Source: a bacterium UBP2_UBA4780
GTDB taxonomy: Bacteria > Edwardsbacteria > AC1 > EtOH8
NCBI GenBank assembly: GCA_002403115.1
Contig: DHHE01000147.1
Span: 4,088-17,912, forward strand
DNA length: 13,825 nt
Direction: 5' to 3'
The notes below the pieces were generated by a model. It was not told where the DNA came from, searched no databases, and was given only the letters and a program-made list of their open reading frames with translations. The position numbers were made by a program, and so were the translations under genes. Positions 1-6,772 of the stretch are shown piece by piece; the stretch's first letter is position 1, and each line of letters starts with the position of its first letter.

Positions 1-780
1 CACGAGGGCGGCAAGCCGGGCGGGGACTGGCGGCCCGGCGACAGCCTGGTGATCCCCCTGACGGCCAAAAGCGGGATGATCGGGTACCTGGCCGCCCTGG
101 ACCCTGCCGACGGCCGGGTGCCGACGGTGGAGATCGTCAGGCTGCTGGAGCTTTACGCCAACCAGGCGGCCACCGCCATCGACAACCTTCGCCTGTACAA
201 CGATCTGGAGGTCAGTTACTACGACACCCTGCGGGCCTTCGTGGCCGCCATGGAGGCCAAGGACCCCTACACCAAGGGCCATTCCGAGAACGTCCAGCGC
301 TTCGCCGTCATGCTGGCCAGGCACCTGGGACTGGCCGAGGACCGGATAAAGCTGATCAGCCACAGCGCCCTGCTGCACGACATCGGCAAGCTGGGCGTCA
401 GCGAGAGCATCCTGATCAAGCCGGACACGCTCACCGAGGCCGAATACGAGGAGGTGAAACGGCACCCGCTGGCCGGAAGCCAGATGGTGGCCCGGATCGA
501 GAACCTGGTGGAAAGCGCCCCCATCATCCATTCGCACCACGAGTACTTCGACGGCAACGGCTACCCCGAGGGCATATCGGGGAGCCGGATACCGCTGGAG
601 TCCCGGATCATCGCGGTGGCCGACGCCTTCGAGGCCATGACCTCGGACCGTCCCTACCGCAAGGCTTTCCCCAGCGCCGAAGCCATCAAGAGGCTGCGGG
701 AGTTTTCCGGACGGCAGTTCGACCAGGCGGTGGTCGAGGCCTTCGTCGAGATCTCGGAGCAGCTGGCCGGGGAGAGGTGA
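1..780 (+). CDS. GAF/HD-GYP domain c-di-GMP phosphodiesterase, 5' end missing
   Basis: The reading frame is open from the first base, so the gene starts upstream; the GTG at 49 is only an internal codon. The 259 visible residues begin in what looks like the end of a GAF-type sensor domain (about residues 1-65, ending in the NQAATAIDNLRLY helix typical of the GAF-to-output linker). A complete HD-GYP domain follows (about 75-245). The HD metal-binding pair is in HDIGK (H126, D127), and the signature HHEYFDGNGYP keeps the GYP triplet at residues 187-189. HD-GYP proteins hydrolyse cyclic di-GMP to pGpG or GMP in the cytoplasm. All hallmark residues are present, so I infer an active enzyme regulated by the upstream sensor region. 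The stop is followed by a 229-base gap with hairpins, so it probably ends its transcription unit. Confidence 0.93.
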   Translation, partial: HEGGKPGGDWRPGDSLVIPLTAKSGMIGYLAALDPADGRVPTVEIVRLLELYANQAATAIDNLRLYNDLEVSYYDTLRAFVAAMEAKDPYTKGHSENVQRFAVMLARHLGLAEDRIKLISHSALLHDIGKLGVSESILIKPDTLTEAEYEEVKRHPLAGSQMVARIENLVESAPIIHSHHEYFDGNGYPEGISGSRIPLESRIIAVADAFEAMTSDRPYRKAFPSAEAIKRLREFSGRQFDQAVVEAFVEISEQLAGER

Positions 781-841
781 GGCGACGTATCTCCTTCACC
801 GGAGGGGGCAAGGCCTTCAGACTTCTTGCTGACCGCCGAGC

Positions 842-857
842 CCCCTCTCCAGAGGGG
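842..857. repeat. short perfect hairpin (7-bp stem)
   Basis: CCCCTCT at 842-848 and AGAGGGG at 851-857 are perfect inverted repeats around a two-base loop. The surrounding gap (781-860) also has a weak CTCC/GGAG inversion near 791-804 and looks like degraded repeat DNA. There is no U-run, so it is not a standard terminator by itself. Confidence 0.5.
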
Positions 858-864
858 ACGCAGC

Positions 865-889
865 AAAAAGGCCGCCCCCGGGCGGCCTT
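865..889. terminator. strong GC hairpin, possible terminator between HD-GYP gene and yebC
   Basis: AAGGCCGCCC (868-877) and GGGCGGCCTT (880-889) form a perfect 10-bp inverted repeat. It is preceded on the + strand by an A-run (865-869), which becomes a T-run after the hairpin on the - strand. On the + strand only TTC follows. The hairpin is therefore a better intrinsic terminator for - strand transcripts. It may still act, weakly or with Rho, at the end of the HD-GYP gene, since a new promoter follows about 40 bases later. Confidence 0.5.
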
Positions 890-930
890 CGCCGTCGGCC
901 CCGGTCGTATGCCCGTGCGCCGGTTATTTC

Positions 931-960
931 TTGACAACCGCTGGCAATATGCTGTAAAAT
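931..960 (+). promoter_or_regulatory. sigma70-type promoter for yebC
   Basis: A consensus -35 TTGACA (931-936) and a near-consensus -10 TAAAAT (955-960) are separated by 18 bases, with AT-rich flanks in an otherwise GC-rich gap. Transcription would start near 967, about 43 bases before the yebC start codon. It lies just after the hairpin at 865-889, which suits a terminator-then-promoter boundary. This is the best promoter I see in the window. Confidence 0.75.
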
Positions 961-1009
961 CACAGGGTTAGGGCTTTCCGGCCGCGAATATAATTACGGA
1001 GGATATAGC

Positions 1010-1765
1010 ATGTCAGGCCATTCCAAATGGGCCACCATCAAGCGCAAGAAGTCGGTCACTGACGCCGCCCGGGGTCGGGTGTTCACCCGGCTGATCAAGG
1101 AGATCTCCATCGCCGCCAAGCACGGGGGCGGCGACCCGGCGGGCAACCCCAGGCTGAGGACGGCCATCCTGGCGGCCAAGGGGGCAAACATGCCGGCCGA
1201 CAACATCGACCGGGCCATCAAGAAGGGCACCGGCGAGCTGGAGGGGGTCCACTACGAGGAGATCACCTACGAGGGCTACGGACCCAGCGGGGTGGCCATC
1301 CTGGTGGACACGGTCACCGACAACAAGAACCGGACCGCGGCCGAGCTGCGCAACATCTTCACCAAGCACGGCGGCAACATGGGCTCCCAGGGCTGCGTGG
1401 CCTGGATGTTCGCTCCCAAGGGCCTGATCACGGTGGAGGCCGGCAAGACCGACGAGGACACCCTGATGTCCGTGGCCCTGGACGCCGGGGCCGAGGACAT
1501 CAAGTCCGATGACGGCGCTTTCGAGGTGGTGACCCCGCCCGGAGCTTTCGAGGCGGTCAAGAAGGCCCTGGAGGAGAGCAAGATCCCCACGGCCTCGGCC
1601 GAACTGACCAAGATCCCTCAGAACACGGTCAAGATGGACGCCTCCCACGCGGCCACCATGCTCAAGCTGATGGACGCGGTCGAGGACTTCGAGGACACCC
1701 AGAAGGTCTACGCCAATTTTGACATCCCGGCGGAGGTGCTGGCCAAGCTGGAGGCCGGCAAGTGA
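1010..1765 (+). CDS. yebC: YebC/PmpR/TACO1 family protein
   Basis: This 251-residue protein is of normal family length. It opens with the family signature MSGHSKWATIKRKKS and continues with the conserved NPRLRTAI and GANMPADNI segments and the EITYEGYGPSG/NRTAAELRNIF/GCVAWMF blocks that define YebC. Members were first described as DNA-binding regulators (PmpR). More recently, bacterial YebC proteins and mitochondrial TACO1 were linked to translation through polyproline stalls, so the older 'transcriptional regulator' label should be used cautiously. The ATG has a strong Shine-Dalgarno (CGGAGGA, 997-1003) seven bases upstream and a good promoter at 931-960. yebC directly upstream of ruvC is a common arrangement in Gram-negative genomes, so it probably leads the ruv cluster here. 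Confidence 0.97.
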   Translation: MSGHSKWATIKRKKSVTDAARGRVFTRLIKEISIAAKHGGGDPAGNPRLRTAILAAKGANMPADNIDRAIKKGTGELEGVHYEEITYEGYGPSGVAILVDTVTDNKNRTAAELRNIFTKHGGNMGSQGCVAWMFAPKGLITVEAGKTDEDTLMSVALDAGAEDIKSDDGAFEVVTPPGAFEAVKKALEESKIPTASAELTKIPQNTVKMDASHAATMLKLMDAVEDFEDTQKVYANFDIPAEVLAKLEAGK

Positions 1766-1783
1766 CGGCACGGCCCCCTTCCG

Positions 1784-1880
1784 GTCTTTGCGAGAAAAGC
1801 CCCCTGCCCGCCAAACGAAGCAATCCGGTGCTGGTGGGGATTGCTTCATCCCGGGGGCAAAGGAGGCGGCTCGCTATGAC
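1784..1880. repeat. palindromic intergenic repeat, GTCATTGCGAGC type, diverged copy
   Basis: This 97-base element fills most of the yebC-ruvC gap. Its outer ends are imperfect inverted repeats: GTCTTTGCGAG at 1784-1794 and GCTCGCTATGAC at 1869-1880. Its inner arms are perfect: GAAGCAATCC (1817-1826) and GGATTGCTTC (1838-1847). It matches in order and spacing a better preserved copy at 9564-9663, so the two belong to one family. It looks like a small non-coding mobile or REP-like unit. Its right end supplies an AGGAGG (1861-1866) and an ATG (1876) just before ruvC. Confidence 0.82.
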
Positions 1881-1895
1881 TGTCGGAAAAGTGGT

Positions 1896-2390
1896 ATGGT
1901 TATCCTCGGCATCGACCCCGGCAGCCTGACCACCGGCTATGGCGTCATCCGTTTGGAGGGGGCCAGCCACCGGGTGGCGGCCCTCGGGTGCCTGACGGCC
2001 CGGGCCGGGGCATCCCTGTCGGTGAGGCTCAGGGTCATTCACGAGGGTCTGGCATCGGTGCTGGAGCAATACCGGCCCCAGGAGGCGGCGGTGGAGACCA
2101 CCTTCTACGGGAAGAACGTCCGCAGCGCCCTGGTGATGGGGCACGCCCGCGGCGTCTGCCTGCTGGCCCTGGAGCAGGCCGGCTGCCGCCTGTACGAATA
2201 CTCGCCCCTGGAGGTCAAGAAGGCGGTGGTGGGGCGTGGCCAGGCCGACAAGCGGCAGGTGGCCTTCATGGTGCGCGCCCTGCTGGGCCTGCGGGCCACG
2301 CCCCCGCCGGACGCGGCCGACGCCCTGGCGGCGGCCCTGTGCCACCTTCAGAAGAGGCGGGCGGCCAGGATGATCGGAGGGAAGGAGTGA
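1896..2390 (+). CDS. ruvC: Holliday junction resolvase RuvC
   Basis: RuvC is the endonuclease that cuts four-way DNA junctions delivered by RuvAB. The 164-residue product has the usual family length. It shows GIDPGSLTTGYGVI at the N-terminus (first catalytic Asp), VETTFYGKN (catalytic Glu), the ALVMGHARGV helix, and the C-terminal DAADALAAALCH with the last two catalytic Asp residues; the acidic tetrad is intact. I chose ATG 1896 because the homologous region starts there, although the frame is open further upstream. No Shine-Dalgarno sits at normal distance: the nearest AGGAGG is 29 bases upstream, in the repeat, and is better placed for an out-of-frame ATG at 1876. The start of the next gene lies four bases after the stop, suggesting co-transcription. 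Confidence 0.96.
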   Translation: MVILGIDPGSLTTGYGVIRLEGASHRVAALGCLTARAGASLSVRLRVIHEGLASVLEQYRPQEAAVETTFYGKNVRSALVMGHARGVCLLALEQAGCRLYEYSPLEVKKAVVGRGQADKRQVAFMVRALLGLRATPPPDAADALAAALCHLQKRRAARMIGGKE

Positions 2391-2394
2391 TGGC

Positions 2395-3186
2395 ATGAAA
2401 TGGTTCCTGCTGGCGGCGGCCGCGGCCTTGACGGCCTTCGGGTCCGCTGAATCGGGCGCCCAGTCGAATCGCGAGAGGGCCGAGGAGCATTTCCGGGAGG
2501 CGGCCCGGCTGATGCGGATGGGCAGCCACCAGGCGGCCGTGGCCCTGCTGGACTCGGCCGTCATGCTGGACCCGGCGATGGCCCAGGCCTACAGCAGCCG
2601 TGGCACGGCCTACAAGATGCTGGGCAGGAATGAATCGGCCCTGGCGGACTATTCCCGGGCCATCGAGCTGGAGCCGAAGTACGCCGACGGCTACTACAAC
2701 CGCGGCCACGTCCACAACCTGATGAACGACTACCAGCAGGCCATCAACGACTTCACCCGGGGGATCGGGCTCGACCCCGGGAACCCGGACGCCTACAACC
2801 AGAGGGGGGTCTTCTACCTGGGCTTCGGCAACGAGGAGGCGGCCCTGGCGGACTTCGCCAAGGCCCTGGAGCTGGACCCGGACCTGGCCCCGGCCTACCT
2901 CAACCGGGGCAACGTCCATTTCGGCATGGACAACTTCCGGGCGGCCATCGAAGACTACACCAGGTCGCTGGCCCTGAACGCCAAGCAGCCCGAGGCCCAC
3001 TACCAGCGGGGCCTGGCCCACGACATGCTCAACGAGATGGACAAGGCGCTGGACGACATGATCACCGCCTCCACCCTGGGGTCGGCCGGAGCCCAGGAAT
3101 GGCTGGACCGGCACGAGCCCAAGGCGCCGAAAACCCCGGAAAAAAAGCCGGCCCCGGCCAAGAAGAAGGCCAGGGGGCAGAGGTAA
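2395..3186 (+). CDS. secreted or periplasmic TPR-repeat protein
   Basis: The 263-residue product starts with a likely signal peptide (MKWFLLAAAAALTAF, cleavage perhaps after A18 or A22). It then carries six tandem tetratricopeptide repeats at residues 25-60, 61-94, 95-128, 129-162, 163-196 and 197-230. The last five have the exact 34-residue period with the usual Y.RG/A..D/L.LDP positions. The tail from about 240 is rich in Lys, Pro and Ala. TPR arrays are protein-binding scaffolds with no catalytic function, so the partner is unknown; export suggests an envelope role rather than recombination. The start follows an AAGGAG-type ribosome site inside the end of ruvC. The gene sits between ruvC and ruvA, as an insertion into the classical ruv order. 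Confidence 0.9.
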   Translation: MKWFLLAAAAALTAFGSAESGAQSNRERAEEHFREAARLMRMGSHQAAVALLDSAVMLDPAMAQAYSSRGTAYKMLGRNESALADYSRAIELEPKYADGYYNRGHVHNLMNDYQQAINDFTRGIGLDPGNPDAYNQRGVFYLGFGNEEAALADFAKALELDPDLAPAYLNRGNVHFGMDNFRAAIEDYTRSLALNAKQPEAHYQRGLAHDMLNEMDKALDDMITASTLGSAGAQEWLDRHEPKAPKTPEKKPAPAKKKARGQR

Positions 3187-3204
3187 CCCTTCCTGAAACC
3201 GTAG

Positions 3205-3795
3205 ATGTACCATCACATCAAGGGAACGCTGGTTTCAAAGAACCCGGCCGAGGCGGTCATCGAGGCCGGCGGGGTGGGCTACCTGCTGCGCATCTCGCTG
3301 AACACCTACCAGGCCCTGCCCGAGGCCGGCAACCAGACCCGGCTGCTGTGCCACCTCCACGTCAAGGAGGACGCCCACCAGCTCTACGGCTTCGCCGCCG
3401 AGCGGGAGCGACAGGCCTTCCGGATCATGATCGGCATCTCCGGCGTCGGGCCCAAGCTGGCCATGACCGTCCTCTCCAGGCTGTCGCCCCACGACCTGGA
3501 GCAGGCGGTGGCCCAGCAGGACATGACCATGCTGACGTCCATCTCCGGCGTCGGCCGGAAGACGGCCGAGCGGCTGCTGATAGAGCTCAAGGGCAGGCTG
3601 GCCGAGGCTGTGGTCGACGGTCTGCCGGCCGTCAAGGGCCAGGCCGCGCCCGGCGACCCGGCGGCCGAGGCCCTGATGACGCTGGGGCTGAGCCTGCCGG
3701 AGGCCCGGTCGGCGGTGGAGCGGGCCCGGTCAAAGCTGGGAGCGGGGGCCGATATCGGCCAGCTGGTCCGCGAGGCGCTGAAACAAGCGAAGTGA
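3205..3795 (+). CDS. ruvA: Holliday junction branch migration protein RuvA
   Basis: RuvA binds the four-way junction as a tetramer and loads the RuvB motor. The 196-residue product has the normal three-part layout. Residues 1-63 form an OB-fold domain beginning MYHHIKGTLVSK, with the HVKEDAHQLYGF block. Tandem helix-hairpin-helix motifs follow at GISGVGPKLA (from residue 77) and ISGVGRKTAERL (from 113). The C-terminal RuvB-interacting helical domain (about 150-196) contains the conserved EALMTLGLS. The ATG is 18 bases after the TPR gene stop with no clear Shine-Dalgarno, so translation may be coupled. No domain is missing. Confidence 0.97.
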   Translation: MYHHIKGTLVSKNPAEAVIEAGGVGYLLRISLNTYQALPEAGNQTRLLCHLHVKEDAHQLYGFAAERERQAFRIMIGISGVGPKLAMTVLSRLSPHDLEQAVAQQDMTMLTSISGVGRKTAERLLIELKGRLAEAVVDGLPAVKGQAAPGDPAAEALMTLGLSLPEARSAVERARSKLGAGADIGQLVREALKQAK

Positions 3796-3826
3796 AGAGA
3801 GAGTAACCCGAAACACGGAGGGAACG

Positions 3827-4513
3827 ATGTCCTTGATCATGACTGCTGCGCTGTTGGCGCTGCTGGGCCAGACGGCCGAGATGGCTCTTTACCATGACGG
3901 TTTTCCCACCGTGGCCACCGGCAGCATCAACGTCGAGGTGCGCAGCCTGGACGGGATAAGGAAGCAGATGCAGGAGCTGGTCCGGTCCGACTCGGCCGTT
4001 TCCAAGAGCTACTCCGAGTACACGAACAACAGGGGCAAGAGATCGCTCAACGCCTCCTACGAGGTGACGAAGTCCTCGGCCATCCCGTTCATGGACGAAA
4101 TAGGAAGGATGGGGAGGGTCCAGAACCGCAACTACTCGGACACCTACAACCCCGGGCAGAACATTGCCGCCTACCAGCGGAAGCTGGGGGCCTACCGTCA
4201 GCACCTCAAGAGGCTGCTGGCCGCTCCCGGGGCCGACCCGGACATCGTCTCCCTGCTGGACCAGCAGATCCAGTCGCTGGAGAGCCAGATCGAGTCCATG
4301 AAGCGCAGCCTTGCCTCGGCCGGGGACAGGGCCACCATCAGCGTGCAGGTGAGCGAGAGCGGCTACAATCAACCCAGCTCGCTTCCGTCCAAGCCGGTGA
4401 AGCTCCTGGCCATCGCCGGGCTGGTGGTGCTGCTGCTGGGCCTGCTGATCGGGCTGCTGGCGGGCAGGCTGGCGGGGAGGGGCGGGGGGACATCGCCATC
4501 GGCCGCGGCATGA
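3827..4513 (+). CDS. DUF4349-like membrane-anchored coiled-coil protein
   Basis: The 228-residue product has a hydrophobic N-terminus (MSLIMTAALLALLGQ) that may be a signal sequence. It then has a TGSINVEVRSLDGIRKQMQELV segment, a strand-rich middle ending in GRMGRVQNRNYSD, and a coiled coil (about 120-170, including LDQQIQSLESQIESMKRSL). A DRATISVQVSE strand precedes a C-terminal transmembrane helix (about 191-213) and a short Gly/Ser/Ala tail. This order matches the DUF4349 family: paired beta regions around a coiled coil, then one membrane anchor. The function of that family is not established. A good ribosome site (GGAGGG) precedes the ATG. It lies 31 bases after ruvA and 43 before the SulP gene, so it is probably part of the same operon. 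The family call rests on recalled motif layout. Confidence 0.8.
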   Translation: MSLIMTAALLALLGQTAEMALYHDGFPTVATGSINVEVRSLDGIRKQMQELVRSDSAVSKSYSEYTNNRGKRSLNASYEVTKSSAIPFMDEIGRMGRVQNRNYSDTYNPGQNIAAYQRKLGAYRQHLKRLLAAPGADPDIVSLLDQQIQSLESQIESMKRSLASAGDRATISVQVSESGYNQPSSLPSKPVKLLAIAGLVVLLLGLLIGLLAGRLAGRGGGTSPSAAA

Positions 4514-4556
4514 TAGCGTTGAAGCAAAATTGACGTTAGTCCCGTCTCGTTCCGGC

Positions 4557-6707
4557 ATGATAAAACCTTCAGACATATACCGGCTATACCCCAAAATAGA
4601 CACCTCCGAGTATTTCCGGGAGTTCCGCTTCCGCGAATACCTCAGGTTCGACCTTTCCAAGCTGGGCGGCGACCTCTGGGGCGGGCTGACCTCGGCGGTG
4701 GTGGCCCTGCCCCTGGCTCTGGGTTTCGGCATCCTGGCAACCAACGGCGACCCCCGGGGGGCGGTGGCCGGCCTCTACGGGGCCATCTTCACCGGGATCC
4801 TGGCCTCGCTGTTCGGAGGCACCCCCCAGCAGATCACCGGGCCCACCGGTGGCATGACGGTCGTCCTCACCCAGGTCTTCGTCGAGGTCAGCCGCACGGC
4901 CGGATACCAGCAGGCTCTGGGAGCCCTGCTCTTGGCCTGTCTGATCGCCGGGCTCATCCAGATCGCCTTCGGGCTTTTCAAGCTGGGGCGGCTGGTGTCG
5001 TACGTCCCGCTGCCGGTGATCACCGGGTTCACCAACGGCATCGCCATTCTGATATTCTGGCAGCAGCTGGGCGCCTTCTCGGCCGCGCCGCTGGTGGGAC
5101 TGGCGACGGTGGCGGCCATCGTGGCCGCCTCGGCGCTGGGAAAGTCCCTGCCCAAGCTGTTCATCGGCCTGGTGGTCGGCACCTTGGCGGCGGCGCTCAT
5201 CGGCAGCCGGTGGGACGCGCTGCTGTACGGGTTGGACTGGAAGTCACTGGCCATCGTCAAGCACGATGCCCTGAAGCTGGTGGGGACCATCCCCGGCAGC
5301 CTGCAGGCGCCCCAGTGGCCGAGGGCCTCGTGGGAGGCCTGGCACCGGGCCATTCCGGCCGGCTTCACCATCGCCATCCTGGGCTGCCTGGAGACGATGC
5401 TGTCCAGCGTGGTGGTGGACTCGGCCACCAACACCGAACACAACAGCAACCGGGAGCTGGTGGGGCAGGGCATCGGCAACACCGCGGCCGCGCTGTTCGG
5501 AGGCATCGCCGGCACCGGGGCCATCGTCCGCACCATGATCAACATCCGCTCCGGCGGTGTCACCAGGCTGTCCGGTGTGTTCTGCGGTCTGGTGCTCCTG
5601 GCGGCGGTGCTTTTCCTGGGGAGGCTGGCCGGGGCCATCCCGCTGGCGGCCTTGTCCGGGGTTCTGATGATGGCGGCCTGGGGCATGTTCGAGTGGGAGC
5701 CGCTGAGAATGATGGGGCGGGTGCCGGCCTCGGACACACTGGTGATGCTGACCACCATGCTGGTGACCGTGTTCTCGGACCTGATCTCGGCGGTGCTCAT
5801 CGGCATGGTCCTAGCGGCGGTTCTCTTCGTCCACCGCATGAGCCGGCTGGGGATGCTGGCCGAGCCGGAGCACGAACTGGCGAAGCTGCCGGAGCCGGTC
5901 CGGGAGCTGATGCGCAAGCACCGGATCTCCGTATGCTCGGTGGAGGGACCGCTGTTCTTCGGGGCGGTGAAGACTTTCTCCAAGGAGATCACCCAGTCCT
6001 CGCCCAACATCCTGATATTGGACATGAAGGGCGTTCCGGTGATCGACCTCTCGGGCGCCCAGGCCATCGGCAACGTGGTGAGCCGGATGAAGGCCCGGGG
6101 CAAGCGGGTGCTCATTTCCGGCATGCGGCAGGAGGCCAGGAAGGTGCTGCACCGGATGGGCATCGTCCAGACGATAGGGGCCGACAGCTTCCCGGACGAC
6201 CTGGCCAAGGCGGCCGACTACGCCCTCTCCCTGGCCCAGGACCGCCCGCCCAGCCTGGCAGACTACTTCAAGGACGACCTGGTGCTGCTGGACGCCGAGG
6301 CCGGCTCCAAAAAGGAGCTCTTCGAGACGGTCACCGGTCTGGCGGTGGACAAGGGCTACGTCCACGACGGACGGGCATTCCTGGAGAATTTATGGAAACG
6401 GGAGCAGGACTCGCCCACCAGCCTGGGCCACGGCGTGGCCATCCCCCACTCGCGCTCCGGGGCGGCCAGCGACGAGGTGGTGGTGGCCTTCGTCAGGCTC
6501 AGGCGCCCCATACCCGACTATATCGGAATAGACGGCAAACCAGTTGAACTGGTATTGATGATATCCGCCGGTGACAACGTGCAGGGGTATCTTCGCGTCC
6601 TCAAGCTGATCACCATGGCGGTTGGGAGGGAGGAGGACCGAAGGAGGCTGCTGGAGGCGGAGACGGTGGGGCAGGTGCTGGAGGTGTTCGGGTCGGTCAA
6701 GGAGTGA
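4557..6707 (+). CDS. SulP-family anion transporter with STAS and PTS EIIA domains
   Basis: The 716-residue protein has a hydrophobic SulP transporter core (about residues 35-430), beginning GGLTSAVVALPLALGFGILA and containing a QQITGPTGGMTVVLTQ segment. A cytoplasmic STAS domain follows (about 450-545) with VIDLSGAQAI, whose S499 aligns with the Ser/Thr phosphorylated in anti-sigma antagonists. A PTS EIIA type-2 (fructose/nitrogen) domain ends the protein (about 565-710), with GHGVAIPHSR and H631 as the expected phosphohistidine. SulP proteins move sulfate, bicarbonate or related anions, usually with Na+ or H+. The substrate cannot be read here. Fusion to EIIA suggests transport gated by a phosphotransfer relay. 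ATG 4557 is preferred because MIKPSDIYRLYP looks like a natural start; an in-frame TTG at 4530 would add nine residues. Neither has a clear Shine-Dalgarno. Confidence 0.93.
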   Translation: MIKPSDIYRLYPKIDTSEYFREFRFREYLRFDLSKLGGDLWGGLTSAVVALPLALGFGILATNGDPRGAVAGLYGAIFTGILASLFGGTPQQITGPTGGMTVVLTQVFVEVSRTAGYQQALGALLLACLIAGLIQIAFGLFKLGRLVSYVPLPVITGFTNGIAILIFWQQLGAFSAAPLVGLATVAAIVAASALGKSLPKLFIGLVVGTLAAALIGSRWDALLYGLDWKSLAIVKHDALKLVGTIPGSLQAPQWPRASWEAWHRAIPAGFTIAILGCLETMLSSVVVDSATNTEHNSNRELVGQGIGNTAAALFGGIAGTGAIVRTMINIRSGGVTRLSGVFCGLVLLAAVLFLGRLAGAIPLAALSGVLMMAAWGMFEWEPLRMMGRVPASDTLVMLTTMLVTVFSDLISAVLIGMVLAAVLFVHRMSRLGMLAEPEHELAKLPEPVRELMRKHRISVCSVEGPLFFGAVKTFSKEITQSSPNILILDMKGVPVIDLSGAQAIGNVVSRMKARGKRVLISGMRQEARKVLHRMGIVQTIGADSFPDDLAKAADYALSLAQDRPPSLADYFKDDLVLLDAEAGSKKELFETVTGLAVDKGYVHDGRAFLENLWKREQDSPTSLGHGVAIPHSRSGAASDEVVVAFVRLRRPIPDYIGIDGKPVELVLMISAGDNVQGYLRVLKLITMAVGREEDRRRLLEAETVGQVLEVFGSVKE

Positions 6708-6710
6708 GGA

Positions 6711-6740
6711 TATCAACCGCAGAGGGCGCGGAGAAAATAT
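6711..6740. repeat. possible degraded CGCAGAG-type intergenic repeat
   Basis: The 65-base gap between the SulP gene and ruvB contains AACCGCAGAGGGCGCGGAGA, which resembles the purine-rich CCGCAGAGACGCAGAG repeats seen between genes in many bacteria. Only one copy is present in this window, so the call rests on resemblance. No convincing promoter or Shine-Dalgarno is visible in this gap. Confidence 0.3.
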
Positions 6741-6772
6741 AGTGCCTATTCGTTAGAATTGTCACACAACTT

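Noticed and set aside
777..971. A 64-codon + strand frame after the HD-GYP gene
   Set aside because: It runs through two hairpins and a promoter, has no Shine-Dalgarno and no recognisable motif, so I treat the region as intergenic.
4530..4556. TTG 4530 as the start of the SulP transporter
   Set aside because: It adds only nine unconserved-looking residues and has no Shine-Dalgarno; ATG 4557 gives a natural N-terminus. It cannot be fully excluded.
3632..4744. A 370-codon - strand frame spanning the end of ruvA, the DUF4349-like gene and the SulP start
   Set aside because: It crosses three + strand genes and their gaps, and has no recognisable fold or ribosome site.
4775..6208. A 477-codon open frame on the - strand inside the SulP gene
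   Set aside because: It lies wholly opposite a gene with strong family motifs, shows no recognisable domain, and is rich in Ser/Arg/Met/Thr as expected for the antisense of GC-rich coding DNA.
5210..6547. A 445-codon + strand frame overlapping the SulP gene
   Set aside because: It is extremely rich in Gly, Arg, Ala and His, typical of an out-of-frame reading of GC-rich DNA, and lacks any motif; the SulP-STAS-EIIA frame explains this region.
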